Positions 61,797 to 64,000 of a stretch of 64,000 bases of DNA are shown in pieces. Within the stretch, counting starts at the first letter, position 1; each line of letters opens with the position of its first letter. Position numbers and translations under genes: made by a program. A model generated the notes under the pieces. That model was not told the origin of the DNA, ran no database searches, and worked only from the letters and a program-made list of their open reading frames with translations. This DNA comes from Halodesulfovibrio sp. MK-HDV (GTDB lineage: Bacteria; Desulfobacterota; Desulfovibrionia; Desulfovibrionales; Desulfovibrionaceae). The stretch is from contig NZ_WYDS01000013.1 of the NCBI RefSeq assembly GCF_009914765.1, positions 62,001-126,000 on the forward strand, given 5' to 3'.

Positions 61797-63380
61797 GTGC
61801 AACGTTCAGAATCTATAGAAAAAATTGAAAGTCAGGATGTGTGGGATGTTCTTATCATCGGCGGTGGTGCAACTGGTCTTGGCACCGGTGTAGACGCAGC
61901 CTCCAGAGGATATTCAACTGTTTTGCTTGAATCTGCGGATTTTTGTCAGGCTACTTCCAGCCGCAGCACAAAACTTGTGCACGGCGGCGTACGGTATTTG
62001 CAACAGATGAACTTCTCATTAGTATATGATGCATTGCATGAACGCGGACGCATGCGCCGCAACGCACCGCATCTTGTGGACGATCAATCTTTTATCGTTC
62101 CGACATACAGCTGGTGGGAAACATTCTATTATGGAATCGGTCTGGTGATGTACGACCTTCTTTCAGGTCCGTTCAGTTTTGGTCGTTCCTACCCGATGGT
62201 TCGCAACAGTGCTTTCTACCATGTGCCGGGGTTAAACCCTGTGGGCGTAAAAGCTGGTGTCCGTTATCATGATGGACAGTTTGATGATGCCCGCTACGCA
62301 ATGACTCTTGCGTTAAGTATGGAAGAGTTAGGTGGATCTCCTGTAAACCACATGCAAGTTCGTTCTCTTATTAAAGAGGATGGAAAAGTTCGTGGTGTTG
62401 TGGCTGTTGATTTGCTGACAGGTAAAGAGCATGAGATTTATGCACGATCAGTTGTTAACGCTACAGGCATTTTTACTGACGATATTCGACAGATGGATAA
62501 TCCGTCTGCAAAGGCGATCCTTCAGCCTAGCCAAGGTATTCATCTTATGCTCGATAGAGCATTCTGCCCAGGCGATGCAGGTATTTTGATTCCTAAAACA
62601 GACGATGGTCGCGTTGTCTTTGTTCTTCCGTGGCATGACAAATTAATTATCGGAACAACGGATACAGAAGTTTCCGGCCCACAGATGGAGCCGAAAGCAA
62701 CGAATGATGAAGTGGACTTCTTGCTTGAGCACGTGGGCCGTTTCCTTGCCCGTAAACCGCAGCGCAAAGATGTGCGTAGTGTGTTCAATGGTATCCGTCC
62801 TCTCATTAAAGCAGACGGCGCTGACGGAACGTCTGCATTGTCACGTGACCATTATCTTACCGTGTCTGATTCCGGTCTGGTGACCATTGCCGGTGGTAAA
62901 TGGACTACCTACCGTAAAATGGCAGAAGATGTTGTGAACACATGCGCGAAAACTGCACATCTTCCAGAAGTGAAATGTCGTACCAGCAACATGCCGCTCC
63001 ATGGTTGGACTCGTGACTTCGAAAAAGACGATCCGTTTCGTGCATACGGTAGTGACGTTCAATATTTGTATGAAATGATGGATGAAGACGAAACGCTTGT
63101 AGAATTGCTGCATCCTCGTCTTCCGTATCGTAAAGTTGAAGTTGTGTGGGCTGTGCGTTCTGAAATGGCACAAACCCTGTACGGGGTACTTGCATTGCGT
63201 ACCCGTGCACTTCTTTTGGATGCCGCAGCAACCGTAGAGGCAGCTCCTGAAGTGGCACGCCTGATGGCTGTTGAACTTGGCCTTTCCGGAGAAGAGGCAA
63301 CAACGTGGATTGATGCACAGCTTGCAGAATTCACTGAGGTTGCATCGCAATACATAGCTGGTAACTGCTGCGAATTGTAA
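61797..63380 (+). CDS. glpD: Glycerol-3-phosphate dehydrogenase, FAD-dependent
   Basis: A 527-residue flavoprotein that oxidises glycerol 3-phosphate to dihydroxyacetone phosphate and passes electrons to the membrane. The FAD motif is VLIIGGGATGLGTGVDAASRG (split at about residue 20), then SRSTKLVHGGVRYLQQMNF, typical of GlpD; the substrate region GTTDTEVSG and GGKWTTYRKMAED follow. GTG 61797 is preferred because AGGAG lies 6 bases before it; the ATG at 61791 directly abuts that site. No glpK or glpF is adjacent. Confidence 0.94.
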   Translation: MQRSESIEKIESQDVWDVLIIGGGATGLGTGVDAASRGYSTVLLESADFCQATSSRSTKLVHGGVRYLQQMNFSLVYDALHERGRMRRNAPHLVDDQSFIVPTYSWWETFYYGIGLVMYDLLSGPFSFGRSYPMVRNSAFYHVPGLNPVGVKAGVRYHDGQFDDARYAMTLALSMEELGGSPVNHMQVRSLIKEDGKVRGVVAVDLLTGKEHEIYARSVVNATGIFTDDIRQMDNPSAKAILQPSQGIHLMLDRAFCPGDAGILIPKTDDGRVVFVLPWHDKLIIGTTDTEVSGPQMEPKATNDEVDFLLEHVGRFLARKPQRKDVRSVFNGIRPLIKADGADGTSALSRDHYLTVSDSGLVTIAGGKWTTYRKMAEDVVNTCAKTAHLPEVKCRTSNMPLHGWTRDFEKDDPFRAYGSDVQYLYEMMDEDETLVELLHPRLPYRKVEVVWAVRSEMAQTLYGVLALRTRALLLDAAATVEAAPEVARLMAVELGLSGEEATTWIDAQLAEFTEVASQYIAGNCCEL

Positions 63381-63402
63381 GAATAAACACCACTCTAATA
63401 AA

Positions 63403-63434
63403 AACCCCCGTTTCCAATAGGAAACGGGGTTTTT
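63403..63434 (+). terminator. Rho-independent terminator of glpD
   Basis: AACCCCCGTTTCC/GGAAACGGGGTTT pairs around a short AATA loop and is followed by seven T. Confidence 0.92.
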
Positions 63435-63572
63435 TTAGTTCCGCAACCAACGAGTCACCGGTTGATTACGGAATACAGGAGTCACTACTGGGGGGGGCAT
63501 GTCTAAACAACTAGATGTGCTTATTTTACGAGACTTGGCAGAATCGTCGCAAGCTAAGCACGGCAATAATGC

Positions 63573-64000
63573 TTAGTTATTAATTATGTTACTAGGTAGT
63601 AGTGTGTCTCTATTCAATTTGTTCTTATATACCCAAGCTGCGTTCTGGTAGTAGGAGATGGCTCGTTTCACGAGGCTGTCATCTTTTGTACCTTTTACAG
63701 TCTTAATAGCTGTTTCATTTTCAATGGTCTGAATCTCAATACTTTTCTTAGGTCCAAGAACCGCCATCCGTTTCCCGTCAAATAATCCAAGATACTGATA
63801 GTTACCGATAAAGGCTCTGCCTTCTTCTGGCTTCATCTGAGCAATATCTCTGCCGTAAAAGAACGACGAGTATGACCAGTTGAGCAAACCAAGAATTGTA
63901 GGGGCAACATCAATCTGACTCGATAGTGTGTCCACCAACTTCGGCTGTACAATTTTTGGTGCATACACCCACATTGGGATTCTATAGCGGCGGACAGGCA
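63573..64000 (-). CDS. Sulfatase/LTA-synthase-like protein, C-terminal part
   Basis: The last 142 codons of a gene that continues beyond the window; the frame is open to base 64000. RIPMWVYAPKIVQP, then SSQIDVAPTILGLLNWSY and FYGRDIA match the end of the alkaline phosphatase-like fold in LTA synthase/phosphoglycerol transferase proteins (the Asp in QIDVAPTILGLL is conserved). Such enzymes are membrane-anchored and modify periplasmic glucans or lipids. The substrate cannot be told. Confidence 0.82.
   Translation of the reverse strand, partial: PVRRYRIPMWVYAPKIVQPKLVDTLSSQIDVAPTILGLLNWSYSSFFYGRDIAQMKPEEGRAFIGNYQYLGLFDGKRMAVLGPKKSIEIQTIENETAIKTVKGTKDDSLVKRAISYYQNAAWVYKNKLNRDTLLPSNIINN

Overview
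The window looks like a chromosomal segment of an anaerobic, sulfate-reducing deltaproteobacterium of the Desulfovibrionaceae, probably marine (Halodesulfovibrio/Desulfovibrio-like). The evidence is a complete CO-induced-type Ech hydrogenase operon (cooMKLXUH-hypA-cooF), SelA, a short bacterioferritin, a ferredoxin-thioredoxin reductase-type protein, a TRAP transporter, many sigma54-dependent regulators and a bacterial microcompartment locus. The genus is an inference from gene content; no rRNA is present. I recognised one tRNA-Arg(TCT), one tRNA-Leu(GAG) and one broken tRNA-Arg fragment.

Layout. 1-3.2 kb: the end of a microcompartment operon (two BMC shell proteins, an EutN/CcmL vertex protein, a CoA-acylating aldehyde dehydrogenase, an EutJ-like ATPase). 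3.3-7.3 kb: a nitrilase-family hydrolase and a dctPQM TRAP transporter on the minus strand. 7.3-8.4 kb: a gene-free region with repeated GTGGGACA motifs. 8.4-13.9 kb: a BvgS-like hybrid kinase and a sigma54 response regulator, plausibly controlling the TRAP genes. 14.0-19.5 kb: a small lipoprotein, then a roughly 5 kb block bounded by a tRNA-Arg gene and a decayed copy of its 3' part. It carries a TetR regulator, a flavodoxin/ferredoxin protein and an overlapping minus-strand operon (NifB-like radical SAM, Tat-exported binding protein, NapH-like ferredoxin membrane protein). 19.8-32.3 kb: mostly housekeeping (folC, selA, M18 and M24 peptidases, Fe-alcohol dehydrogenase, methyltransferases, bioY with an ATPase, nikR, folE2, bfr).

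32.3-34.2 kb holds what I consider the most interesting unit. A sigma54 activator with a degenerate receiver domain lies just upstream of three TTGCA-N3-TGCAA palindromes, a good -24/-12 promoter and a roughly 213-nt terminated transcript without a credible ORF. Its small hairpins expose anti-Shine-Dalgarno CCUCC/CUCCUC sequences. The layout resembles Vibrio LuxO-Qrr, but the RNA itself is not recognisable as Qrr.

34.3-43.4 kb: an MscS channel, an anchored hypothetical protein, a YeiH-like exporter behind a sigma54-type promoter, a small membrane protein, a CxxCH-containing sensor kinase with its sigma54 regulator, and the ferredoxin-thioredoxin reductase-like protein. 44-47.4 kb: a GDSL hydrolase, then four tandem copies of a 37-38 residue cysteine-rich protein gene, each with its own ribosome binding site and terminator, followed by a cysteine-rich C_GCAxxG-type protein. 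47.8-56.1 kb: the coo hydrogenase operon, with a CooA-like site upstream. 57.8-64 kb: a chemotaxis receptor, tRNA-Leu, a secreted protein that is about 42% methionine, glpD and the C-terminal end of a sulfatase/LTA-synthase-like protein running off the window.

All calls rest on reading the sequence and translations; no database search was possible.
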